A program made the position numbers and the translations under genes. A stretch of 15,631 nt of DNA from Burkholderiales bacterium. Its GTDB lineage: Bacteria > Pseudomonadota > Gammaproteobacteria > Burkholderiales > Ga0077523. Shown one piece after another: positions 1-7,707 of this stretch. Every line of letters starts with the position of its first letter. The first letter of the stretch is position 1. The notes under the pieces are model-generated. The model was not told the origin of the DNA. It searched no databases and worked only from the letters and a program-made list of their open reading frames with translations. The stretch covers positions 1 through 15,631 of the forward strand of contig JALORJ010000026.1 in assembly GCA_025459035.1 (NCBI GenBank), read 5' to 3'.

Positions 1-761
1 TCGACGGCGCGCGCCGCAAGTACAGCCTGTTCGCGCCGGACGCGGCGTACGACTGGCGCGCGTTCGAGGACGGTCTCGTGCAGCACTTCGGGCCGGGCGC
101 GGAGCTCGGCGTGCAGGGCAACCATGCGGTGATGGCGGTCGATGCGGCACCGCCGGCGGTCAAGCCGTGGCTGCGCGCCGCGTGGCCCGCGCTGCATCTG
201 CTGTCGGCCGGACGCGCGATCGACATCTACAAGGACACCGGCCATCCAGTCGACATCGCGCGGCGCTACGACTTCGCGCGTTTCGCCGGCACGCACGTCG
301 TCGGTCACACCCGCATGGCGACCGAGTCGGCGGTCACGCCCGATCGCGCGCATCCGTTCACCGCGGGCGAGGACTTCTGCCTCGTGCACAACGGCACGAT
401 CTCCAACCCGTTCATGATCCGCCGCAAGCTCGAACACGAGGGCATCGTCTTCGAGACCGACAACGACACCGAGGCCGCGTGCCGTTTCCTCGAGTGGCGC
501 ATGCGCGAGGGCGACGATCTCGAGCGTGCGCTCGAGGCCGGTTTCCGCGAGCTCGACGGCTTCTACACGTTCCTGATCGGCACCGAGAACAAGCTCGCGC
601 TGGTGCGCGACGCGTTCGCCTGCAAGCCGGCGGTCGTCGCCGAGACCGACGACTACGTCGCCGTGAGCTCGGAGTTCCGCGGGCTCGCGCACCTGCCCGG
701 GATCGAGCACGCGCGCCTGTTCGAACCCATGCCGGAGGAGCTGCACGTATGGACGGTGTGA
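1..761 (+). CDS. glxB: Class II glutamine amidotransferase subunit (GlxB/MgsA type), 5' partial
   Basis: This is the glutaminase subunit of a split glutamate-synthase-like enzyme; it should hydrolyse glutamine and pass ammonia to the GlxD-type synthase subunit in the cytoplasm. The frame is open from base 3 to a TGA at 759-761, giving 252 visible residues. The gene begins outside the window, so the N-terminal catalytic Cys is not seen. Class II (Ntn) amidotransferase motifs are clear: GHTRMATES at visible residues 101-109, followed by HNGTISNP from residue 129, which corresponds to the Asn-Gly oxyanion-hole region. The end overlaps the start of glxC by 13 bp, so translation is probably coupled. 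Homologous subunits are called GlxB in rhizobia and MgsA in N-methylglutamate synthase of methylotrophs; the visible sequence does not separate the two. The family is secure, the substrate is not. Confidence 0.88.
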   Translation, partial: DGARRKYSLFAPDAAYDWRAFEDGLVQHFGPGAELGVQGNHAVMAVDAAPPAVKPWLRAAWPALHLLSAGRAIDIYKDTGHPVDIARRYDFARFAGTHVVGHTRMATESAVTPDRAHPFTAGEDFCLVHNGTISNPFMIRRKLEHEGIVFETDNDTEAACRFLEWRMREGDDLERALEAGFRELDGFYTFLIGTENKLALVRDAFACKPAVVAETDDYVAVSSEFRGLAHLPGIEHARLFEPMPEELHVWTV

Positions 762-1474
762 CCGCGCCGGCCGCCGGGTCGGCCACCGTCACGCGCACCT
801 TCGACCTGGCGACCACGTCGGTGCGCGCGCTGAACCGGTTCCTGCACCACGAACTGGCGGCGAGCGGGGCCACCGATGTCGTGGTCGAGCATCCGGGCGG
901 GCGCCATTCGATCGCCGTCGGCGTCGACCACGCCGTGAACGTCGACATCCGCGGACACGCCGGCTACTACGTCGCCGGGATGAACAAGCACGCGCACGTC
1001 ACCGTGCACGGCAACGTCGGCTGGGGCGTGGCCGAGAACATGATGAGCGGCACGGTGCGCGTGAAGGGGTTCGCGTCCGAGTCGGCCGGCGCCAGCGGCC
1101 ACGGCGGCACGCTGATCGTCGAAGGCGACACGTCGCTTCGCTGCGGCATCGGCATGAAGGGCATCGACATCGTCGTCGGCGGCAGCATCGGCAACTACTC
1201 CGCCTTCATGGCGCAGGCGGGCCGGCTCGTCGTCTGCGGCGATGCCGGCGACGCGCTCGGCGACTCGCTCTACGAGGCCGTGATCTACGTGCGGGGTCGC
1301 ATCCGGTCGCTCGGCGCCGATGCGCGCGAGGAGCCGCTGACCGACGCCGACGTGCAGGCGCTGACCGAACTGCTCGGTCGTGCCGGCTTCGACCACGACC
1401 CGCGCAGCTTCAAGCGCGTCGCCTCGGCGCGCGGTCTGTACCACTGGAACGCCGACGCCCAACAGGAGTACTGA
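749..1474 (+). CDS. glxC: GXGXG-motif glutamate synthase-like subunit (GlxC/MgsB type)
   Basis: This 241-residue protein corresponds to the C-terminal GXGXG beta-helix domain of glutamate synthase large subunit, here a separate polypeptide. In GltB that domain is structural and helps couple the amidotransferase and synthase domains. Repeated glycine-rich turns run through about residues 60-190, for example the stretch HVTVHGNVGWGVAENM and GGSIGNYSAFM. The start is well supported: ATG at 749 has a strong GGAGGAG at 734-740, 8 nt upstream. An ATG-initiated frame extends upstream to 167 but lies wholly inside glxB and is a shadow. Only 2 bp separate its stop from glxD, so the three genes form one operon. 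The exact role (GlxC or MgsB) is inferred from the family. Confidence 0.88.
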   Translation: MDGVTAPAAGSATVTRTFDLATTSVRALNRFLHHELAASGATDVVVEHPGGRHSIAVGVDHAVNVDIRGHAGYYVAGMNKHAHVTVHGNVGWGVAENMMSGTVRVKGFASESAGASGHGGTLIVEGDTSLRCGIGMKGIDIVVGGSIGNYSAFMAQAGRLVVCGDAGDALGDSLYEAVIYVRGRIRSLGADAREEPLTDADVQALTELLGRAGFDHDPRSFKRVASARGLYHWNADAQQEY

Positions 1475-1476
1475 GC

Positions 1477-2727
1477 GTGAACAAGCCTGTCGAACGTCCA
1501 CCGGTGCCGACCGCCGCGCCCCGCATGCAGCGCGAGGAGAGCCGCGGCTACGACCGCCGCATCATCGACTACATCCAGGGCGCGGCCGCGAGCGGCCTGT
1601 ACGAGATCCGCGGGCTCGGTGCGAAGCGCCACCTGCCGAGCTTCGACGACCTCGTGTTCCTTGCGGGCTCGGCGTCGCGCTATCCGCTCGAGGGTTACCG
1701 CGAGAAGTGCACGACGAAGACCGTGCTCGGCACGCGCTTCGCGCGCAAGCCGATCGAACTGGACATCCCGATCACCGTCGCCGGGATGAGCTTCGGATCG
1801 CTGTCGGCCAACGTGAAGGAAGCGCTCGGGCGCGCCGCGACCGAACTGGGCACGTCGACCACCACCGGCGACGGCGGCATGACCGACGAGGAACGCCATT
1901 CGTCGAAGACGCTGGTCTATCAGTGCCTGCCGTCGCGTTACGGCTTCAACCCCGACGACCTGCGTCGCGCCGATGCCATCGAGGTGGTCATCGGCCAGGG
2001 TGCCAAGCCCGGCGGTGGCGGCATGCTCCTCGGCCAGAAGGTCAACCCGCGCGTCGCGAAGATGCGCACGCTTCCCGAAGGCATCGACCAGCGCAGTGCG
2101 TGCCGCCATCCCGACTGGACCGGACCGGACGACCTCGCGATCAAGATCGAGGAGCTGCGCGAGATCACCGACTGGGAGAAGCCGGTCTACGTGAAGGTGC
2201 TCGCGGCGCTGCGCCAGGCCGTCGACGCGCTCGAGGACATGAACATGCGCGGCAAGGTGCAGCTCGTGATCTCCGGCGGCATCCGCACCGGGGCCGACGT
2301 CGCGAAGGCGCTGGCGATGGGCGCCGATGCGGTGTCGGTCGGCCAGGGAGTGCTGTTCGCGCTCGGCTGCAACAGCGAGACGTGGGTCGGTGACGGGGTC
2401 CACCACGACGCGACCGACGGCTACGCGGCGCTCGGCACCGCCCCGGGCTTCTGCCACCACTGCCACACCGGGCGCTGCCCGGTCGGCATCACGACCCAGG
2501 ATGCCATCCTCGAGCGGCGTCTCGACCCCGCCGTCGGGGCGAAGCGCGTGCGCAACTACTTCCGCACGATGAACATGGAGCTCACGACGATCGCGCGAGC
2601 CTGCGGCAAGTCCGACGTGCATCACCTCGAGCGCGAGGATCTGGTGGCGCTGACGATCGAGGCCGCGGCGATGGCGCGGCTGCCGCTTGCCGGCACGCAG
2701 TGGATTCCGGGTGTGAACGGCTTCTGA
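1477..2727 (+). CDS. glxD: FMN-binding glutamate synthase-like subunit (GlxD/MgsC type)
   Basis: This is the synthase subunit (416 aa), equivalent to the FMN/Fe-S domain of GltB. It should use ammonia from GlxB to aminate 2-oxoglutarate or, in the Mgs variant, use methylamine chemistry. Visible landmarks are GMSFGSLS at 103-110, PGGGGM at 178-183, the phosphate-binding stretch with SGGIRTGADVAKALAMGA at 266-283, and a Cys cluster C326, C329, C334 (CHHCHTGRCPVGI) suited to the 3Fe-4S centre. Start is GTG at 1477 with AGGAG at 1464-1468, 8 nt upstream. No partner resembling the NADPH-oxidising small subunit GltD is present in the window, so the electron donor is unknown. The neighbouring amidotransferase and GXGXG subunits make the complex assignment firm. 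Confidence 0.9.
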   Translation: MNKPVERPPVPTAAPRMQREESRGYDRRIIDYIQGAAASGLYEIRGLGAKRHLPSFDDLVFLAGSASRYPLEGYREKCTTKTVLGTRFARKPIELDIPITVAGMSFGSLSANVKEALGRAATELGTSTTTGDGGMTDEERHSSKTLVYQCLPSRYGFNPDDLRRADAIEVVIGQGAKPGGGGMLLGQKVNPRVAKMRTLPEGIDQRSACRHPDWTGPDDLAIKIEELREITDWEKPVYVKVLAALRQAVDALEDMNMRGKVQLVISGGIRTGADVAKALAMGADAVSVGQGVLFALGCNSETWVGDGVHHDATDGYAALGTAPGFCHHCHTGRCPVGITTQDAILERRLDPAVGAKRVRNYFRTMNMELTTIARACGKSDVHHLEREDLVALTIEAAAMARLPLAGTQWIPGVNGF

Positions 2728-2764
2728 GCGCAGGCGGCGGGATCGCGGGCGCACGCGCGACGCG

Positions 2765-3355
2765 ATGGCGGACGAGCGCCAGCTGAACCGCTTCCTCGGC
2801 GTGCGCGTGCGCGAACTGCGCCAGCGCAACGCCCTCACGCTGGGTGAGGTCGCGCAGCAGGCCGAGCTGTCGCAGGGCATGCTGTCGAAGATCGAGAACG
2901 GTCAGGTCGCGATGAGCCTCGACACGCTCGAGCGGGTCGCGGTGGCGCTCGGCGTGCCGGTGGCGGATCTTTTCCGCGGCTACGACATGCCCGAGGGCGG
3001 TGCCACCTTCGTCAAGGCCGGCGAGGGGCTCGAGGTCGTGCGGCGCGGCACGAAGCGCGGTCACAACTACCGACTGCTGTCGTACGACAAGGGCCCGCGC
3101 AAGATCTTCGAGCCGTTCCTGATCACGATGGACGACGCGTCGGAGGTGTTTCCGCGCTTCGAGCATCCGGGTACCGAGTTCATCCATCTGCTGTCGGGCC
3201 GCATCGAGTACCGGCACGGGCAGCAGACCTACGTGCTGGAACCCGGCGATTCGCTCACCTTCCGCGGCGACGTGCCGCACGGCCCGGAGCATCTGCTCGA
3301 GACGCCGATCGTGCTGCTGTCGGTGATCGTCTATGGGCCCGGGGACGCGGGCTGA
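2765..3355 (+). CDS. XRE-family regulator with C-terminal cupin (PuuR-like architecture)
   Basis: This 196-aa DNA-binding regulator has an N-terminal helix-turn-helix (about residues 11-66, with LTLGEVAQQAELSQGMLSKIE typical of XRE HTH, split across residues 25-44) and a C-terminal cupin barrel (about 113-188, with H134, E138 and H172 in the usual metal or ligand positions). The same architecture occurs in PuuR, the putrescine-utilisation repressor, and in many amino-acid or amine regulators. It starts 37 bp after glxD on the same strand and is probably co-transcribed, so it may sense a product of the Glx-type enzyme or a polyamine and control this operon. No clear ribosome-binding site precedes the ATG. 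The ligand and operator are not visible, and PuuR is an analogy, not an identification. Confidence 0.85.
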   Translation: MADERQLNRFLGVRVRELRQRNALTLGEVAQQAELSQGMLSKIENGQVAMSLDTLERVAVALGVPVADLFRGYDMPEGGATFVKAGEGLEVVRRGTKRGHNYRLLSYDKGPRKIFEPFLITMDDASEVFPRFEHPGTEFIHLLSGRIEYRHGQQTYVLEPGDSLTFRGDVPHGPEHLLETPIVLLSVIVYGPGDAG

Positions 3356-3369
3356 TCGCAGACGCAGGG

Positions 3370-4608
3370 TCAGAAGCTCTCTTCGTCTCGCAGGTAGCGC
3401 CACTGGCCGAGCGGCAGGCTGCCGAGCTTGACGCGGCCGATGCGGATGCGTTTGAGACCCGTGACCGTCAGTCCGACGGCTTCGCACATGCGGCGGATCT
3501 GGCGCTTGCGTCCTTCGCGCAGCACGAAGCGCAGCTGGTCGTCGTTGATCCACGTGACCTGCGCGCGGCGCAGCTGCACGCCGTCGAGTTCGAGCCCGTG
3601 CTGCAGCAGCTCCAGTCCTGCGGCGTCGAGCGTGCCTTCGACGCGGACGAGGTATTCCTTCTCGATCTCCGAGTCGGCGCCGATCAGCTGTCGCGCGATG
3701 CGGCCGTCCTGGGTCAGCACGAGCAGGCCGGTGCTGTCGATGTCGAGGCGCCCCGCGGGTGCGAGGCCCTTCAGGTGCGCCGGGTGGAATTTCGGATCGG
3801 CCTCGTCGATGCGCCACTGCGTGGTCGGCAGCACCAGCGTCACCGCCGGGCGATAGCCGCCCTCGGCCTGTGCCGACACCACGCCGATCGGCTTGTTGAG
3901 CAGCACGGTCACCTGCGACTGCTGGCGCGCCTGCGCCAGCCGGTCGAGCGTGATGGTCTGCGACGGCAGCGCACGGGTACCGAGTTCGGTCACGCGCTGC
4001 CCGTCGACGAACACCCAGCCACGCTCGATGTAGACGTCGGCCTCGCGGCGCGAGCACAGGCCGCGCTCCGACATCAGCTTCGACACGCGCACCAGCGCGT
4101 CGTCGGCGACCCGCAGCGCGACCGCCGGCGCGGGGACTTCGCGTCGCGTCGCCGGGCGCGGCGGCGCGACGTCCCACGCGGCGTTCTTCGACGGGCGCGG
4201 CGCGCGCGTTCCGGTAGCGGCGGGGTCGACGTCGCGTCGCGCCCGCGCACCGCGGGCGTCCGCCGCCGTCGGTGCGCGCGGCCCCGCGCGGCGTGCGGGC
4301 GCCGTGTCCGATACGGGATCGCGACGCGACCGCGGCGTCGCGGCGCGCGATGCAGCGTCATCGCCGCGGGCTCGCGCCGCGCGGGGGGCGTCTGCCGCCG
4401 CACGGCTGCGCGTGGGCGGTGTTGCGGGGTCGGGCGGGGCGACGGCGGGCGCTGCGGCAGCCGCGTCCGCGCGCGCCTTGCGCATCACGCGCGCGAGCGC
4501 CGACCCGCGACTCGGGCGCGGCAGCGCGGCCGCCGGACCGGGCGTGGCGGAGGCGGTGCTCGGGCGGACCGAGAGCTTGCGGCGTGGAGGATCGGAGGCG
4601 TCGGCCAC
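3370..4608 (-). CDS. rluF: rRNA pseudouridine synthase, RluF-like, with long basic N-terminal tail
   Basis: This predicted 412-aa enzyme isomerises a uridine in rRNA to pseudouridine. The fold occupies residues 173-412: an S4 RNA-binding domain (RVSKLMSERGLCSRREA from 174), then the RsuA/RluB/RluE/RluF catalytic motif GRLDIDSTGLL with catalytic Asp at 289, and a C-terminal RQIRRMCEAVG motif near 369. The LPLGQWRYL ending and RQIRRMCE favour RluF over RluB or RsuA. Residues 1-170 are low-complexity Ala/Arg/Pro-rich sequence and likely disordered. The start is uncertain: GTG at 4608 keeps the longest frame without a good Shine-Dalgarno, and an in-frame ATG at residue 42 is an alternative. It converges on the XRE gene with only 14 bp between. 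The target uridine (U2604 for E. coli RluF) cannot be proven from sequence. Confidence 0.82.
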   Translation of the reverse strand: MADASDPPRRKLSVRPSTASATPGPAAALPRPSRGSALARVMRKARADAAAAAPAVAPPDPATPPTRSRAAADAPRAARARGDDAASRAATPRSRRDPVSDTAPARRAGPRAPTAADARGARARRDVDPAATGTRAPRPSKNAAWDVAPPRPATRREVPAPAVALRVADDALVRVSKLMSERGLCSRREADVYIERGWVFVDGQRVTELGTRALPSQTITLDRLAQARQQSQVTVLLNKPIGVVSAQAEGGYRPAVTLVLPTTQWRIDEADPKFHPAHLKGLAPAGRLDIDSTGLLVLTQDGRIARQLIGADSEIEKEYLVRVEGTLDAAGLELLQHGLELDGVQLRRAQVTWINDDQLRFVLREGRKRQIRRMCEAVGLTVTGLKRIRIGRVKLGSLPLGQWRYLRDEESF

Positions 4609-4702
4609 GGTCGGGGGCGCAGGGGGAGCGGCGAGGAAGCGCGAGCGTACGAGGTCGCGGCGGCCGGCGGGCGCGGCGAGCGGTCAGCGCCGGCGGACTG
4701 CG

Positions 4703-4735
4703 GAAACAAAGCGGGCGTCCCTCGCGGGACGCCCG
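4703..4735 (-). terminator. Intrinsic terminator after amtB
   Basis: On the minus strand a 10-bp perfect stem CGGGCGTCCC / GGGACGCCCG (4726-4735 with 4712-4721) with a 4-nt loop is followed by CTTTGTTT. It lies 40 bp beyond the amtB stop and ends the torF-glnK-amtB operon. There is no T-tract on the plus strand, so it acts leftward only. The rest of the gap 4609-4774 should hold the rluF promoter, but I see no convincing one. Confidence 0.85.
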
Positions 4736-4774
4736 AAGACCGAACGGAGGTGAAACGCGGTCAGGCGGTACGCA

Positions 4775-6241
4775 TCATGCGTGGTATGCGCTCTCGCCGT
4801 GTTCGGAGATGTCGAGGCCTTCGCGCTCCTTGTCCTCCGAGACGCGCAGTCCGACCAGCAGGTCGACGATCTTGTAGGCGATGAACGAGACCACCGCGGA
4901 CCAGACGACGGTCGTGATCACCGCGGTGAGCTGCGTCATGAACTGCGTGCCGATCGAGTAGTCGGGCGCAACGCCGTTGGCGACGTAGTCGTACACGCCG
5001 GTGCCACCGAGCGACGGCGATGCGAACACGCCGGTCAGCAGCGCGCCGACGATGCCGCCGACCGCGTGCACGCCGAAGACGTCGAGCGCGTCGTCGGCGC
5101 CCAGCATCCGCTTCAGACCCGACACCCCCCACAGGCACACCGCACCGACGATCAGGCCCAGGATGATCGCGCCCATCGGTCCGACGAACCCGCAGGCCGG
5201 CGTGATCGCGACGAGCCCCGCGACCGCGCCCGACGCTGCACCGAGCATCGACGGCCGGCCCTTCAGCGCCCACTCGAGGAAGATCCACGACAGCGTGGCC
5301 GCACCGGTGGCGACGAAGGTGTTGAGGAACGCGAGGGCTGCGGTGCCGCTCGCCTCGAGGTTGGAGCCGACGTTGAAGCCGAACCAGCCCACCCACAGCA
5401 GCGATGCGCCGATCATCGTCATCACCAGGCTGTGCGGCGTGAAGGCTTCCTTGCCGTAGCCGATGCGCTTGCCGACGAGGTAGGCGCCGACCAGACCGGC
5501 GACGCCGGCGTTGATGTGCACCACGGTACCGCCGGCGAAGTCGAGTGCGCCCTTGGCCCACAGCCAGCCGGCGTTGGCCGTGACCGTCTCGAGCGAGGCG
5601 GCGTCGGTGATGGCGTCGGGGCCGTCCCAGTACCAGACCATGTGCGCGATCGGCAGGTAGCTGAACGTGAACCACAGCACCATGAACAGCAGCACCGCGC
5701 TGAACTTCGTGCGCTCGGCGATCGCGCCGATGATCAGACACGGCGTGATCGCCGCGAACGTCATCTGGAACACGACGAACAGCATCTCGGGGATCGCGAC
5801 ACCCTTCGAGAAGGTCGCGCCGAGCGAATCCGGCGTGACGCCGGACAGGAACGCTTTCGACAGCCCGCCGAAGAACGCGTTGCCACCGGTGAACGCGACG
5901 CTGTAGCCGTAGACAGCCCACAGCACCGACAGCAGCGAGAACACGACGAACACCTGCATCAGGATCGACAGCATGTTCTTCGTGCGCACGAGGCCGCCGT
6001 AGAACAGCGCGAGGCCGGGCACCGTCATCAGGATCACGAGCACGGTGGCGACGTACATGAACGTCGTGTCGCCCTTGTTCACGACCGGTGCCGGCGCGGC
6101 GGCCGGCGCTGCAGCCTCGGCAGCCGGCGCCGAGGCTTCGGCCGCGACCGGCGCGGCATCGGCCGGCTTGTCGTCGGCACACGCGACACTCGCGAAGCCC
6201 ATGACGCACACGGCGGCGAGCACGGACAGGAATCGCTTCAT
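4775..6241 (-). CDS. amtB: Ammonium transporter AmtB
   Basis: This inner-membrane ammonium channel (488 aa) carries ammonium and is gated by PII protein. A signal peptide (about residues 1-22) is followed by an Ala/Pro-rich linker to about residue 55, then eleven transmembrane helices. The channel twin histidines are H242 and H392, spaced 150 residues apart as in E. coli AmtB (H168/H318), and D234 sits in the conserved DFAGGTVVH motif. The C-terminal tail EREGLDISEHGESAYHA is the GlnK-binding cytoplasmic tail seen in true AmtB. ATG at 6241 is preceded by GGGGAGA at 6250-6256, 8 nt away. It lies 20 bp downstream of glnK, the standard glnK-amtB pairing, and is expected to be induced by nitrogen limitation from the promoter upstream of the porin gene. 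Confidence 0.97.
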   Translation of the reverse strand: MKRFLSVLAAVCVMGFASVACADDKPADAAPVAAEASAPAAEAAAPAAAPAPVVNKGDTTFMYVATVLVILMTVPGLALFYGGLVRTKNMLSILMQVFVVFSLLSVLWAVYGYSVAFTGGNAFFGGLSKAFLSGVTPDSLGATFSKGVAIPEMLFVVFQMTFAAITPCLIIGAIAERTKFSAVLLFMVLWFTFSYLPIAHMVWYWDGPDAITDAASLETVTANAGWLWAKGALDFAGGTVVHINAGVAGLVGAYLVGKRIGYGKEAFTPHSLVMTMIGASLLWVGWFGFNVGSNLEASGTAALAFLNTFVATGAATLSWIFLEWALKGRPSMLGAASGAVAGLVAITPACGFVGPMGAIILGLIVGAVCLWGVSGLKRMLGADDALDVFGVHAVGGIVGALLTGVFASPSLGGTGVYDYVANGVAPDYSIGTQFMTQLTAVITTVVWSAVVSFIAYKIVDLLVGLRVSEDKEREGLDISEHGESAYHA

Positions 6242-6261
6242 CGTCTTGGTCTCCCCGGGGG

Positions 6262-6600
6262 TCAGAGGGCGTCGGCGCCCGTTTCGCCGGTGCGGATGCG
6301 CACCACCTGTTCGAGCTCGAACACGAAGATCTTTCCGTCGCCGATCTTTCCGGTGTTCGCCGATTTCTCGATGGCCTCGATCACCTGATCGAGCATCTCG
6401 GACTTGATGGCGGCCTCGATCTTCACTTTCGGCAGGAAGTCGACGACGTACTCGGCGCCGCGGTACAGCTCGGTATGCCCCTTCTGCCGGCCGAAGCCCT
6501 TGACCTCGGTGACCGTGATGCCCTGCACGCCGATCGCGCTCAGGGCTTCGCGCACCTCGTCAAGCTTGAACGGCTTGATGATGGCGGTGACCAGTTTCAT
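6262..6600 (-). CDS. glnK: PII nitrogen regulatory protein GlnK
   Basis: This 112-aa trimeric PII signal protein binds ATP/ADP and 2-oxoglutarate. It blocks AmtB when nitrogen is plentiful and is uridylylated under nitrogen starvation. It starts MKLVTAIIKPFKLDEVREAL, the classic PII N-terminus. The T-loop contains the uridylylation site Tyr51 in RGAEYVVDF, and the C-terminal signature TGKIGDGKIFV is intact. The length matches the family exactly. The start has AGGA at 6607-6610, 6 nt upstream. Direct linkage to amtB argues for GlnK over GlnB. It is the middle gene of the torF-glnK-amtB operon, with an intergenic hairpin upstream. Confidence 0.96.
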   Translation of the reverse strand: MKLVTAIIKPFKLDEVREALSAIGVQGITVTEVKGFGRQKGHTELYRGAEYVVDFLPKVKIEAAIKSEMLDQVIEAIEKSANTGKIGDGKIFVFELEQVVRIRTGETGADAL

Positions 6601-6629
6601 GTGGATTCCTGTGGAGGGTCATTTGAAGA

Positions 6630-6659
6630 CGACACCGGCCCCCTCGCGGACCGGTGTCG
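6630..6659 (-). other. Intergenic hairpin between porin gene and glnK
   Basis: A 9-bp perfect inverted repeat CGACACCGG / CCGGTGTCG (6630-6638 with 6651-6659) with a 12-nt loop lies between the porin stop and the glnK start. On the minus strand it is followed by TCTTCAAAT, not a proper T-tract, so it is a weak terminator at best. A partial attenuator or an RNA stabiliser or processing stem that sets the porin:glnK-amtB ratio is plausible. No separate sigma-54 promoter is visible in the 82-bp gap. Confidence 0.55.
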
Positions 6660-6682
6660 GAGGGTGATCGACGCGGGCCGGC

Positions 6683-7597
6683 TCAGAACGCCTTCACTGC
6701 ACTCACGAAGAACGTCTGGTCGCCGATGTTGCTGCCGAACTTGTTACCCCAGACGCCGGTGGTGCCGTTCGGTCCGGTGGTCTGCAGGTCGGCCGTGCTG
6801 CCGGTCGCGAACGCGCCGAACGTGAAGCCGAACAGATCCTTGGTGACCCCGACCTTCCAGTCGATCAGGTTGTAGATGCTGTTGTCGAGGCCGACGCCGC
6901 CGTTCTGGATCAGCAGGTAGTCGGCCGTCCCGGCGAACCGCCAGGTTCCCACACCGCCGATGAGGGTGAAGCCCGTCTCGCCGATCGGGAACGTGCCGGT
7001 CAGGTTCGCGTAGTAGGTGCCGCGTGCCTTCGGGATCATGAACACGCCGTCGGTCACGGCGTACCAGACCTTCGCCATGAACCACTTCCAGCCGATGCCG
7101 GCGAAGACCTCGGCGGTGTTGCCGTTCTTCAGACCGATGTTGGCACCGGAGAACTTGTAGGTTCCCGGGTACCAGTAGTAGACCGCGCCGACGTCGTAGA
7201 CGAAGTCGCCCAGGAACTGGTTCTTGAGCCCGGCGTACAGGTCGACCTCGAGGGTCGAGCTGATGGCGTTGCCGCTGCCGCCGAAGATGTTGCTGACCCC
7301 CGGCGCGGCGTTTTCCCAGCCGTCCTCGAGCCAGCTCACGTTCGACGCGAACGTCCCGACGTAGAAGCCGCTGGAGTGCGCGTAGTCGAGGTTGGCCTCG
7401 AGCGCAGGCATGTTGTTGGTCTGCGTGACGCCGCGGACGATGTAGTCCGAGTACAGGCCGACGCTGCCGGTGAACGGGACTTTTTCTTCGGGTTCGGCCT
7501 GTGAACCAGTGGTGCCGCCGAGGCCCTGCGCATGCGCGGCGGAGGTGGCCAGGCCGAGCCCCGCGAAGGCGACGGCTGCGAGAAGCGAGCGTTGCAT
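6683..7597 (-). CDS. TorF-family putative outer-membrane porin (Gcw_chp type)
   Basis: This predicted 304-aa outer-membrane beta-barrel has an N-terminal signal peptide MQRSLLAAVAFAGLGLATSA ending in AHAQ. The mature protein begins with a short acidic linker and then VGLYSDYIVRGVTQTNN, the hallmark of the Gcw_chp/TorF putative porin family. Alternating aromatic and polar strands follow, and the protein ends in Phe (SAVKAF), the usual signal for outer-membrane insertion. The frame stays open to an ATG at 7729, but the ATG at 7597 has AAGGAAA at 7605-7611, 7 nt upstream, begins the signal peptide, and lies downstream of the sigma-54 promoter, so it is preferred. It is first in the operon with glnK and amtB. 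The substrate is unknown; a role in passing ammonium or small nitrogen compounds is inferred from context. Confidence 0.88.
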   Translation of the reverse strand: MQRSLLAAVAFAGLGLATSAAHAQGLGGTTGSQAEPEEKVPFTGSVGLYSDYIVRGVTQTNNMPALEANLDYAHSSGFYVGTFASNVSWLEDGWENAAPGVSNIFGGSGNAISSTLEVDLYAGLKNQFLGDFVYDVGAVYYWYPGTYKFSGANIGLKNGNTAEVFAGIGWKWFMAKVWYAVTDGVFMIPKARGTYYANLTGTFPIGETGFTLIGGVGTWRFAGTADYLLIQNGGVGLDNSIYNLIDWKVGVTKDLFGFTFGAFATGSTADLQTTGPNGTTGVWGNKFGSNIGDQTFFVSAVKAF

Positions 7598-7674
7598 GGT
7601 GGAGTTTCCTTGTAGTGAGCGGTGGTAGTGGCGCGGCGCAATCCCCTCGATCACTCCGTGCGCCCGGCTCGCGG

Positions 7675-7690
7675 TGCAAGTGACATGCCA
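7675..7690 (-). promoter_or_regulatory. Sigma-54 (RpoN) promoter for the porin-glnK-amtB operon
   Basis: The minus strand reads TGGCATGTCACTTGCA, an exact match to the -24/-12 consensus TGGCAYG-N4-TTGCW with correct spacing between the GG and GC dinucleotides. Transcription should start near 7664, giving a leader of about 67 nt to the porin ATG. NtrC-like dyads and an IHF site lie at the expected upstream distances. Confidence 0.9.
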
Positions 7691-7707
7691 CTGAAATTGA
7701 CCTGTCG

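Noticed and set aside
2582..4884. Long open frames overlapping the XRE and rluF genes (minus 2582-4177, plus 3598-4884)
   Set aside because: Both are shadows: translations are low-complexity Arg/Ala/Gly, they overlap genes with intact domain motifs in the correct frame, and no start site is supported.
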